A stretch of DNA of 21,030 nt from Scenedesmus sp. ARA3 (Eukaryota; Chlorophyta; Chlorophyceae; Sphaeropleales; Scenedesmaceae): the NCBI GenBank assembly GCA_004335835.1, contig RWJK01000349.1, positions 1 to 21,030 of the forward strand, read 5' to 3'. This document shows, piece by piece, positions 8,927-18,599 of this stretch (positions within the stretch are counted from its first letter, which is position 1; every line of letters begins with the position of its first letter). Under the pieces are notes generated by a model that ran no database searches, had not been told where the DNA came from, and was given only the letters and a program-made list of their open reading frames with translations. Position numbers and translations under genes: made by a program.

Positions 8927-10888
8927 CTAAGGTTGAACCTTAGGCACTGAACCCTGCACAGAGCACGTGCTGCTCAGGTTGGCCCAGACGTCAGGCTGGC
9001 AGTCAAGGCCAGGCCTGACAGAAGTGCCCTGACATCTACACGCAGCTGCCACATCAAGTCAACACGCCTGCAAACTCACAGGTATTGAAGCCTCAAAGCT
9101 GCCCTTGAATGTGGTGCCGTCTCTCTGCACCTGCAATCAGCAAAGACATGGTCAGCAGGGCAAGCACCTGGCAGCAGGTCCGCTAACACGCCAAGCCGAC
9201 TGCAAGGGGCCAACCATCATGACTTTGCAAGCCAACAGGTGTTCAATCATGCTTCAGAGCTTGTGAGGAGATCCGCTCCGCCGCGTGATGATAGGCAAGC
9301 TGTGTCTTGTCCATGCCCCAACCAGGCGCCTCCCGCAAGACACGGTCACACTGCAGTGCCTGCACAGCTACTACTGCGCATGCTTCACTTGCCAAGGGCC
9401 TCCACCTGAGCATACACACATCCACCCTGCTCACCCATTTGCCCTCCACAAACTCGCCGTCGCTCCAGATGCCCAGGAACTGGCAGGCATGCGCCTTGAA
9501 GTTGTACATGCCCGAGCCGTGCTTGCGGCCCTGCCTGAAGCCGCCTGTGTAGATGTCGCCGCTGCTGTAGTGGTAGGTGCCCTGGCCGTCCATCCTGTCC
9601 TCAGCCCAGCTGCCTGCACAGCAGACACAGCACTGCTGCTTGTACTGCTGCAGCAAGGGCAAGCGCAGCCTGCATGGTGCAGCCTGGCTGCTGACTTTGT
9701 GTGCACCCTGACGCGCCCTGCCCTGCCCTGAACAGGATGAAGCACAGACACTTGCACTGTTGTTGCCGGTGCTGAGTGAAATTGGCAGATGGCAGCTACA
9801 AGCAAGCAGTCCTCGATACCAGCTGGGGTGGCCAGCACGCCTGACGCTGTTGTGACCTGCTGCTGGCTCAGCAGGCTGCTGTGCCCCAGCCAGGACACCT
9901 GGTTCAGCACGGAGCGTTTGGTTGTGTTCTGAAAAGCCAACTGCTGCCAGCAGCTATGCACAGCATGCGATCAGCCTCACCTTCATACTTTGACTTGTCA
10001 GGGAAGGTCATGATGCCCTGCCCCTGCTTCATGTTGTCTGCGTATTCGCCCTCATACACTGCGCCATTACTCCAGGTGTATTTGCCTGCACAGGCAAGTA
10101 AAACCTGCTGATGTCAGGCAGCTGTGCAGGAATGCCCGCATGCTATCTTGCACCGCTGCTTGTTTACTTGCATGTTCACACTCAACAAGCTTAGACTGAC
10201 AGGCCATCACAGCGTGCAGCCCTGCTGTGCCACAGCAGAGCTGACCCCTGGCAATCTGGTGCTGTGGCTTCCGCTGGTGGCTGTGCAGATGCATAACCTA
10301 CAGCGCTGCTGGGCCACGGCATGACGCTGCATGCCATGCAGCAACGCTGCAGGTTGTACCACGCCTTTGGTTTAGGGCCAGCTGCTGAGCATGATACAAG
10401 TACTTGCCATGCCCTTGCCGCTTGCCGTGCTCCATGTGCCCAGCATAGCTGTCTCCTGGCTTTTCTTCCTCATCCTCCTCTGCTGGCGGGGGAGGCGGGT
10501 ATGTCATGACTCCCTGGTGGCGATCACAGTGCAGAGCATGTGTGCATACCGTCAGCAGGAGGTCAGCTGCAACGTGCAGCAGCAGCTGAACTGAATGCAG
10601 CAGCTGAACTCGATTGCTGAAAGCTCAGTGACTTAGGTATCACTCAGGTTTCACATGCACATCATCCATTGATGACAGAGTATTCCCACACCTGCTCCAA
10701 TAAAGCAAGGCCCGAACAAAAGTCTGGGGGGTCCTCTCACCTGCCCATGAGGGAGCCCATCTGCATCTGAAGGCCCCTCCCACTTCTGCAGCACAGTATG
10801 CTGACCTCGTAAGCAGCTTCTAGGATGTGCAGCAACGTTATAAGTTCTTTTTACTTACTGGCTGGGGCGGGTTCTCCTCGTCTGACAT
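8927..10888 (-). CDS. MORN-repeat protein, seven exons, about 180 aa
   Basis: Join on the minus strand: 10888-10859, 10785-10741, 10513-10408, 10085-9981, 9613-9435, 9130-9080, 8953-8927. The start is MSDEENPPQP, ending at CCA|GTAAGT. Six to seven MORN repeats follow with a 23-residue register, including GDSYAGHMEHGKRQGHG, AVYEGEYADNMKQGQG, YEGSWAEDRMDGQG and DIYTGGFRQGRKHGSG. An acidic, proline-rich insert (PPPPPAEEDEEE) splits the first two. Intron 3 (10407-10086) uses a GC donor, G|GCAAGT, which alone keeps the register. MORN repeats form flat beta-hairpin sheets in radial-spoke head proteins (RSPH1/RSP10 type), at membranes and in some lipid kinases. No other domain is present, and the size suits a spoke-like or scaffold protein, but I cannot name the family. 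The last exon is the weakest part: an acceptor further upstream would reach the same TAG and add about 25 residues. Confidence 0.8.
10086..10407 (-). other. GC-AG intron in the MORN gene
   Basis: The exon ends CAT G and is followed by GCAAGT, the consensus for GC donors; the intron ends TGTGCAG. Joining gives CAT GGC AAA TAC (HGKY) and leaves the MORN repeats exactly 23 residues apart. The GT three bases further on (GGCAA|GTACTT) would shift the frame into a stop. A GT further downstream (GGCGTG|GTACAA) keeps the frame but inserts 16 residues and breaks the 23-residue period. Confidence 0.7.
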
Positions 10889-11996
10889 GTTTGTTGCGTG
10901 TTCAGCAGCAGCTGATGTGCAGATGCAGTCAGTTGCCTATGCTATTGCTCAAGCGTGTGTCGGAAGTAGTTCACACACCAACACCATTTATAGGCACCTG
11001 AACAAGTGCCGGTGCACTGCATCGCGGCAGTTGGCGAGTCAACGTTACTTGTTGTTTGACGGGACCACGTCGATGCGATGCTCGGCAGTGCTGTCATCGA
11101 TAGATGAGTGTTCATAAACGATCTCAGCTTTTTATGGAATGTCTGAAAACCAATGGCACTTGCAGAGTTACTCTTAGAGCCTAGACACAGGTGTGAAAGT
11201 GCACGCCCTGCCAGAGATCTGATGACATGTTGCAATGGGCAGATCTGCCTGCCACTCAATCCCGGCAGTGGCAGCTGCCACAGCAGACCAAGGCGAGCCT
11301 TCTTAATCAGTGATAGTTGGTCTGTCACGTCAACACAAGTTGCGCTGACAGCATGGCCGCACCTGTCATGGCAGCCATGCAAGCACCAAAGTTTGGTGTC
11401 CAAACAGCTGTGCAACACCGTCATGGTGTGCGCAGGCCATGCAGCGCGTATGGCCGGTCACACCAAACGCACGAAACTGGGAGTGCTATACACACATGTT
11501 CCCTGACAAGATCGTGTGCTTGCTCATGAAAAGATGTACTGTCTAAAGAAGTGAAAACAGGCCCAGCTGTGTCAGTGCAGCAGTGCATGACTCCCATGCA
11601 CAAAGCTGCTGCACAACATCGTCATCAGCATGTGGCAGTGTGCTGCCAGCCATAACCAGCAACCCATTGCAATACTGCAGCAGAGCAAGCACAAGGACAT
11701 GCACAGCAGCCCCAGCTATCCGAGTGCATACTCGTCTCCACGTGCCAGTGCTGCGTCAACACGCAATTGATCCAGCAGCTGGCCCGCAACCTCTGCCATT
11801 GTTTTCCATGCGGTTCCTTGCCAAGAATTATGGGGGTGCATGACGCCAGTCCGGCCACCAGCGCACATAGCACATCAGCTCCTAGCTGCCACTGCTGGCA
11901 CCACAGATGCTGCGCTCCAGCTGCTGCCGCCGCCCGTCCAGGCTGCTGTTGCCGCCCGTCTAGCTGCTGCTGCCATCAACTCAGCTGCTGCTCCGG
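10889..11996. other. intergenic: MORN promoter side and UBC9 3' flank, no gene seen
   Basis: About 1.1 kb between the MORN start codon and the UBC9 stop. The longest open frame (minus 11424-10942, 160 aa) has no domain, no recognisable exon edges and no family resemblance. The part from about 11900 to 11996, rich in GCTGCTG, is probably UBC9 3' untranslated sequence. Confidence 0.4.
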
Positions 11997-12730
11997 CTAG
12001 TTGGGTGGTGGGTACTGCAGCGACTGCTTGCGCACTGCCTTGCGGTAGTCGTTCAGCCGCTGCGTGAAGCACACGTATGCATCCGACTGTGCAGGGCTCT
12101 TGTCATTGGGTGTGTCCAGCAGTTCCTGCAAGCACGACAAACAAGGCAGCACACACATGGGAGTTACAACACCGGCGCAAGCCGAACAACACACCTGTGT
12201 CAGCCAGGGTTCTATCTCCCCTTTGCTGGAGGACAAATGTGGCAACCAAGTCTACCAAGTCTACGCACTTGCTGACAAGCAACCTGCACAACAGCACCAG
12301 TGCAAACGCCCAAAACGTACACAACTTCGATGAAACGTCACTGGCTCTTGCATTGTTGATGCGTACTGATGCAAGCAACCACCACGACAGCCGGATACAA
12401 ATGTGATAACGGTTGACCTGCAAGGCGTCCGTTGCGCCTCATGCTGTTGCCATGCACACCAGTAACAACTGTCCTGCCTACCCACCTGGATGCCTAGCAG
12501 AATCTGCTTCACTGTTATGCTAGGCTTCCAGCCCTCATCCTGCAGCCACACAAACACACTGTTGTCAGGACATCACAACCAAAGCAGCAGCTGAAACATG
12601 CGGAAGCTTGCGCACGTGCCAATGGCCACACCTCGCTGCCCTCTTTAGGCCGTTGCCTGCAGGACATGCTATGCCGCACCCCGCGCCTAACCTTCAAACT
12701 GCAACTGATGTGGCAACCATAGAGCAAGGA

Positions 12731-12762
<32 letters not shown>

Positions 12763-13527
12763 TGTTGCTGGTGGTGATACTGCTAGCTCTGCCGCAATGT
12801 GTGCGTGCAGGAAACCTGCCCACCTCATTGAGGATGCTGAGGCACACAGTCCCTGATGGGTAGATGTTGGGGTGGAAGAAGCCACCTGGGAACTTGCACT
12901 GCAGGTCACAGAGAGCAGCAATATCACTTCAGCGTGCGGCGCCAGATGGCGCAATTGCTGCGTTGTGCGCTCAGCATAAGCGGCAGCTGCTGTGTTTTTG
13001 TTGACGTGACAAGCACAGGGAAGATTGATGCGCTTGCACGGGCACAACTATAGTTTACTGCATAAGAATGTCAGCATGCACGTGCACGGCATCCAAATTT
13101 GAAGGCAGCACAGCTGGTAGAGAAATGCTGCAGCAGTCCAACAGCGCTGCTGCCTGAGCGGCTGTCACCTTGGGTGGCTTTGCTGGGTAGTCCTCTGAAA
13201 ATTCCATTGTCAGTGGATAGAAGCCACCATCCCAGTCTGTGTTTGCCTTGCCGGGAATGTAGCACTTCCATTTCATGATGTTGACACTCCTGCAGGCACA
13301 GCAGCAGCATGCCACAGCAGACTTGAATCTGCAGGCCGCACCATCCAGCACAGGCCACATGCAGAGGCGGGATCGGCTATACAGAAAAACCTCTATCATA
13401 AAAACACATGTCTGCTGGACGCTCACCCATCTTCATTCTGCTCCGGCCTGGCATGGAAGCCGAATGGCTTGTCCTTCCTCCAGGCCTTGCGCTCCTCCGC
13501 TAAACGTGCACGGGCTACGCCTGCCAT
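11997..13527 (-). CDS. UBC9: SUMO-conjugating enzyme E2 (UBC9/SCE1), five exons, 159 aa, complete
   Basis: Join on the minus strand: 13527-13427, 13289-13169, 12898-12824, 12539-12486, 12125-11997; 480 nt including the TAG stop. All introns are GT-AG and phase-compatible. The protein starts [19 protein letters not shown] and covers the whole E2 fold, including [43 protein letters not shown] and [11 protein letters not shown]. The HPN motif is at residues 83-85 and the catalytic cysteine at 93, the same number as in animal and plant UBC9. Family length is 158-160 aa. It accepts SUMO from the SAE1/SAE2 E1 as a thioester on Cys93 and passes it to substrate lysines, mainly in the nucleus. Position 101 is Glu (Lys in human, Tyr in Arabidopsis, from memory), so this site is naturally variable. 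Introns are 137-360 bp; intron 3 holds a CTG tract near 12730-12757. Confidence 0.96.
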
Positions 13528-14860
13528 CCCGACTACCAGCTAGTTCTACGTGCACTCCGAGAGTGTTGTCTCCTAAAGCTCCTGCAGAGGCAGCAACGTG
13601 CTGCTGTGTGCTGTGTGCAGGCAATGCTGCCACTGAGATGCCTCGCTGCTTACACTGCCACTGAAAAAGCAGAGATTCAAAACTTAATTCACTTAGTCGC
13701 AGGGCACGCCCTCGTTTGTAGAGTGTTTCAAAAGCTAGTCAGCCAGTGGGTGACTGGGGAATGGATCGACAAATGAGGTTGTATAAAAACAAATCTGGCT
13801 GTGCAGAATAGCAAGACTTGCTCACGAAAGGAGGGATGAACAAACACATCGCATTGAGCATGCAGCAGACAAAAGGAAGAAGTTGACACAGCAAACCCTG
13901 GCTGTCAGAACCCCAGTGAGTGTTACCCCATTCAAGTTGCATATGTTGTGCACGATGACCGTAGCTATGCGCGACCCGCCGCACGCCTGCACTCCATGCA
14001 AATCTACAGGCGTCGCTCTGTGAAAAAGTTGAAGCAGTGAGTCATGGATCATCCAGCAGTGCTGCAGCAGCAGTGACCTTTGTTGTCACCAATGATGCAA
14101 GGCCCATAACTGCCCCAACATGCCTTGACGTACATATGCAACGTTCAGCACACGGCTGTTAACTTTTTCAGGCATGCGTGAGATGTGAGATGGTGCCTCC
14201 GCATTCTGCTACTGAGGGAAACCCTCGGCAGTGCAAAATATACGGGGCAGTTACGGTGAAGCGCCCGCCAGGCATCCTGCTGTAGGCTTTTTAATGAGCA
14301 ACGTGAGATAAGACCACCCAAGTGCCCCACTTACGCACAACCAACTATGGTACAGGTGGGCACCGTACAAGCTTATGCAAGACAACGGCTTCCAAAAACC
14401 AATGAACTCCAGGTGAAACTCACTGCTGACGTTGCTTGGAGCAAGCTGCGCTCATGAGATATGCACCGTGTGACTTCTAAACTAGCCAGCACATCATCAT
14501 GGTGTCCAGCAACCGCCCCGAGCTGCTGTTTGCCTGTAGCTGCCGCAGCACAATCACTGATTGGCACTGGTCAGGCTGATTCGGTGCCATGCTGCCAACA
14601 TCATCTGCCAGTGGCAGCCAGGTCCCAAACATTGTGGCACATGCCTCGATGTTTTGCGCCGGCTGCCTTTGGCAGCATGCTCGCATGCCAGAGGGCCACA
14701 CTTGATCTGACAGTCTTTTGGGCTCTCTGCAGCGGGGTTGGCTGTTGGCCAATCAAGCTGGTCAAGCTGGCAGGGAGCAATCTTCACAGCAGCTTTGACT
14801 TGAGTGCATCGCCAGCATCTTCCGCCTCACCAGCAGCTGCAGCAGCCTGCAGCAGCAACA

Positions 14861-14864
<4 letters not shown>

Positions 14865-14894
<30 letters not shown>
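14865..14894. repeat. (CAG)10 tract in intergenic DNA
   Basis: Ten pure CAG units follow a broken run (cagcaacagcaacag). The tract is outside any gene I can model, which shows that triplet growth here does not depend on coding for glutamine. Confidence 0.9.
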
Positions 14895-14897
<3 letters not shown>

Positions 14898-15418
14898 GTA
14901 GTGCCGAAATGCAGTAGCAGGGGGACCTGGGTGTCGGCCTGGCAACTGTTTACAAACTCCAGCTGTTGGCAACAGGTGCAGCTGAAGTTGGACGCGCAAT
15001 TCACGTGCTGCAAAGGCCTGGATGTAACAGGTGTTTTGTTGCTCGGCAGTGAGCATGCTCGTCAGAAATGCTGGTCAGATGCCGAACCTTCACGTTGTCA
15101 GACTACCATCACTACTGCTCGCTGCCAGCGGGAGAGACACAGTATCTGCTACAGCAAATCTGAGTGGCTCTTTCATTTGACGGGCAAGCGTGTGCATACA
15201 TCATGCATAGCTGGTGCTCTGTGCCTGGAACAAGTGGCTGGTTCCACTGCACGGTGCAGCACTGTTGATCAGCTACGTGGGTGCTGATGCACTCAGGACC
15301 AGGCCGTGCTGCAATCAACTGCCGGTAGAGGAGCGGCTTCACTAACAACTGCCGAAGCTGCTGGGTGTTAGCACGTTACACAGGTTTTGCAACTGGCAGC
15401 CGCCTGACTGCAGCAATG

Positions 15419-15446
15419 GCGGCGCTACGCTGCAGCGTAGCGCCGC
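15419..15446. repeat. perfect 28-bp GC-rich palindrome
   Basis: gcggcgctacgctgcagcgt followed by agcgccgc is identical to its reverse complement over 28 bases, centred between 15432 and 15433 on CTGCAG. It has no spacer. It lies about 30 bp beyond the stop codon of the minus-strand open frame ending at 15477. As RNA it would fold into a very stable hairpin with the central bases unpaired; as DNA it could extrude a cruciform or bind a dimer. Confidence 0.92.
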
Positions 15447-15476
15447 ATGCGCCTGGATGATCTCAACATATTAGGG

Positions 15477-15905
15477 TTACACCCAATGGTGTGTGCATGG
15501 GGCATGCTGGGGCCTCTCAGCTGATCGCACCTTGTCGTCTGCAGTTCCAGGAGTCAGCCAGGCCTTGAACTTCATGAAGATGATCAGCAGCTCCTCCAGC
15601 AGCTCCTTGACCATGCTGCGCACAGCACTCATCAGGCTGGGCTTTTGCGCAGTGCCCAGGCCAGTGGCGGAGGACAGTGCCTGCATGGTGGCGTTCTGCT
15701 GTTGCTGCTGGTAGTTCTGGGTGGGGAGGATGGTTGGCACTTGGTGCGGTGCTGTGGTAGTGCCGTGTGTAGGGGGAGGAGCTCCTGCAGACAGGATGCC
15801 AGCAGCTGCAGGACTCAGCCTGGTCACCAGTGAGTTGCACAGAAGAATAGCCACTGCATCAGAGCGTGACGCCAGAGCTCGTGGTTTGGGGTAGATTAGG
15901 GCCAA
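15477..15905 (-). CDS. uncharacterised protein fragment or exon (142-aa open frame)
   Basis: I do not recognise this protein. The C-terminal half looks coding: a proline/threonine-rich stretch, a short Q run, and an amphipathic segment MVKELLEELLIIFMKFKAW. A good donor (GACGACAAG|GTGCGA) falls near 15535, so the real exon may end there and the last residues may be intron. Possible acceptors (CCTGCAG and TCTGCAG) lie near 15800. If read to the end, the TAA stop overlaps a TGTAA polyadenylation-type motif at 15482-15478. A possible first exon, MQRLLLNLGQ|GTAGGG, lies on the same strand at about 16329-16300. Gene orientation would be divergent from asparagine synthetase. Function unknown. Confidence 0.4.
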   Translation of the reverse strand: MALIYPKPRALASRSDAVAILLCNSLVTRLSPAAAGILSAGAPPPTHGTTTAPHQVPTILPTQNYQQQQQNATMQALSSATGLGTAQKPSLMSAVRSMVKELLEELLIIFMKFKAWLTPGTADDKVRSAERPQHAPCTHHWV

Positions 15906-17030
15906 AAGTGGATCATAGATGCTTGGTCAGAAGTGCTGCAGCATGCGCATACACCGCGCAAAGCTTGCGGTATCACCTGCAACGACTTTACTTTACTGGT
16001 CTTGGCCTGGCCTGTTGCGGGAAACGGCGTAACTTGATGACAGACGTTGCTGGCTGTGACAACATCGAGTGATATGTATTTACAGGCCGTGATTCGTCCA
16101 TGCAGCCCTCTGTGGATCGTGTCACTGAACACGGGTGCCGCAGGTGACTCCGCACCGAGTGGACCGTAGGTTGTGCGTGATTCCGAATCGATGGCTGAAG
16201 CAGCCAGGATTGTTCAGTTATAACAAAAATACAACACCTACAATACGTGACACCAGCCGCAGGAGTCTTATCAGCTAGCCGATCCCCTGGAAACCCTACC
16301 TGCCCCAGGTTGAGCAGCAAGCGCTGCATTCGAAATGATATGTTGCAGATGAATGATTTGTATACAGTACGTGCTCATCACCATGCACCAGCACGATTCA
16401 AGAGCTCAATGAGTATCAACAGCCATTTGCACCACTGTGATACATGCTGCTGACCTGTATGTACATGCTGCTTCCAATGCTTTGTTTTGAACAAAAAACA
16501 AAGCGTTGCAGTGAAATTACAAAACTTGAATTTTTTACATTGTTTGGAGCTTCTGCACTTGTTTTGGCCAGCTGTGCTTGCTCAAGGTGATCCAATTGCA
16601 ACAGCACTGGCCTGAGCACAGTGCCACACGTAGAACCGGCATGCGCTATTCAGCATATTGTTTTTGAAATTGAATGAATTGAGTAATAGAAAGGTTTTAT
16701 GCGAGTGGTTTGGCTTGAGGATGCAGCTCCTCAGGGCCTGTCGGTTGCGTGCTCAAAAGTCTATCGGACTGCACTCAACGGCAGAATCGTCAATGTATGT
16801 ATGAATCAGCGGCTGGTATTTCTTTGAGGTGACTGACAGACTATAGAGCCGTCTTTGCAGAGCGGTGCTGGCTCTGGGACTCGCAAGGGTTTTTTGGGAT
16901 GACTTTGACAATCAGCTCACGATCTCAGCCACACGAGCTGCGTCTTCCTCATCCATTTGCGTTGGCCTATTTGGAGCCGACGCACACTTTTATCAGCTAG
17001 CTCTGTTTTCACGCCTGCAGTGCTGCAACC
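15906..17030. other. intergenic, promoter side of asparagine synthetase
   Basis: About 1.1 kb upstream of the asparagine synthetase ATG. The 16440-16720 part is AT-richer than the rest of the window and holds a strong stem-loop at 16475-16508. A possible small minus-strand exon (about 16329-16300) is described with the open frame at 15477-15905. No TATA box or known operator was recognised. Confidence 0.4.
16475..16508. repeat. stem-loop, 14-bp stem with 6-base loop
   Basis: caatgctttgtttt (16475-16488) pairs with aaaacaaagcgttg (16495-16508) around the loop gaacaa, with a single G-T pair. It is AT-rich and isolated, and could be a small inverted-repeat element, a terminator-like structure or a hairpin RNA. 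I see no gene directly next to it. Confidence 0.8.
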
Positions 17031-17818
17031 ATGTGCGGCATCCTAGCTTGCTTGCTGAGCACAGATGATGGGCCGGAAATGCGTGCCAGAGTGCTGGCGC
17101 TGAGCAGGAGGCAGAGGCACCGTGGCCCCGACTGGTGAGTGCAGCCGAAGAATGGCTGCTCGGGACAGCAGCGGGGAGCGCACTAGCTGATTGCTAAGAT
17201 TTCTTTGCGGTGCCCAAGTAAAACTAGTATTTCGGAGTCAGCAGCTGGCGCTCGAAGATCCCGGTTTCGGTTGACCTGGCAGTAGTCGCCAGCCCCAGTG
17301 CTGTTGCAGCTGGCACAGCTGCAGGAAGGGTTAGAATCCCTCTTCGTCAGCGTCATCAGCTTCCGCAAACATAATTCTTGTCAATGTGCTCAGCATACTT
17401 GGCAAGAAGAACGGCCTCATGCAATTGTCATCAGCGGGCAGCAATCTGGCTTATAAGCAGTACAGCTGTTGTGTCAGAGATGCCACTTGGCAGAAGTGTG
17501 ACAGCTGTGGGCAACAGTGATGAGCCACCACCAGCCTTGGCCGCAACTTCCAGTTTCAGAGGTGGCACTTGCAATTGTGCAGTGCTTGCAGCAAACGGTG
17601 CCTGCCAGCACCATGCGCAGAGAGTGGTCACCACCCTGGAGCAGCGCTCAGTTGCAACAGTGACAGTCGCCGCAGCGCATATGTTGCTGTTGCTTGCAGA
17701 AATGCTGCAGTGTGTAGCACCCAACTGTAGACCCCAGACAGGTTGCGTAGCTACAAGGCTTGCTTGTATCACATGTACAGCCGGGCAGTGTGCAGCAGAG
17801 CTAGAGCTGGTGCACAAC

Positions 17819-17862
<44 letters not shown>

Positions 17863-18567
17863 CCTTCAGCACACCTTTGCTCGGCACCATGGCACAGCCC
17901 TAAGCTGATAGGCTGCAACAGCCGCAGCAGGTCAGCAGCAGCAGCAGCAGCAAGGGGAGGCAGCAGCTATTGCAGGGAGGGCTATGCCAGTACCAGGCTT
18001 GGGGCAGCAGCAGCGCTGCAGCAATGGAGTGGTGGCGCTGATAGCAGAAACGCGACCCTCCTGCAAATACTTTTGTGTGTGTGCAGGTCCGGCATGTTCC
18101 AGTGGATTAACTGCTTCCTGGCTCACGAGCGCCTGGCCATCATCAACCCCACTGTCATGCACGCTGCTCTGCCTCACACGTTACTTGTTATGTTACATAA
18201 CACACGCAGGTCCGGCATGTTCCAGTGGAAGAACTGCTTCCTGGCACATGAGCGCCTGGCCATCATTGACCCTGCCTCTGGCGACCAGCCGCTGTTCAAC
18301 GAGGACAAGAGTGTCTCCGTGTGCGTCAATGGCGAGATCTACAACTACAAGGTGCGTTAAATGACATGTTACATGACATGGTACTTAACATGGCATGTTA
18401 CAAGATACAACAGTGGGGTTGAGTGTTGCACAGCCCAGTTTTTGCCCTGCAGGTGGCAGAGCGTGCAGAGAGCAGCACTGACAGCAGTGCAGGCAAGAAC
18501 ACTGCGCCCCATGTCCTGTGCCGCGAGACGCTTCATCACCACCGAGGTCCATTCAATGCCAACTGCT

Positions 18568-18599
<32 letters not shown>

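Larger units (their letters stand above)
13528..15476. other. about 1.9 kb with no supportable gene; UBC9 promoter side
   Basis: The end next to 13527 must include the UBC9 promoter and 5' leader. The rest contains a plus-strand open frame (14461-14901) ending in a polyserine run made by a CAG/AGC tract, and several minus-strand frames. None has exon edges or a recognisable domain. Notable elements are the (CAG)10 tract at 14865-14894 and the 28-bp palindrome at 15419-15446. Exons of the gene represented by 15477-15905 could lie here unrecognised. Confidence 0.4.

Noticed and set aside
10505..10507. ATG at 10507 as start of the MORN protein
   Set aside because: The upstream exons 10888-10859 and 10785-10741 complete an N-terminal MORN repeat (WEGPSDADGLPHGQG) in phase, so this Met is internal.
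14461..14901. 146-aa plus-strand frame with a polyserine tail
   Set aside because: There is no domain and no exon boundary, and the tail is only the (CAG)10 tract read in the AGC frame.
15470..15480. Telomere-like CCCTAA motif
   Set aside because: Only one unit is present, so it is a chance match rather than an internal telomeric repeat.
17822..17951. Regularly spaced repeats resembling a CRISPR array
   Set aside because: These are pure triplet runs in a eukaryotic intron with no repeat-spacer pattern.
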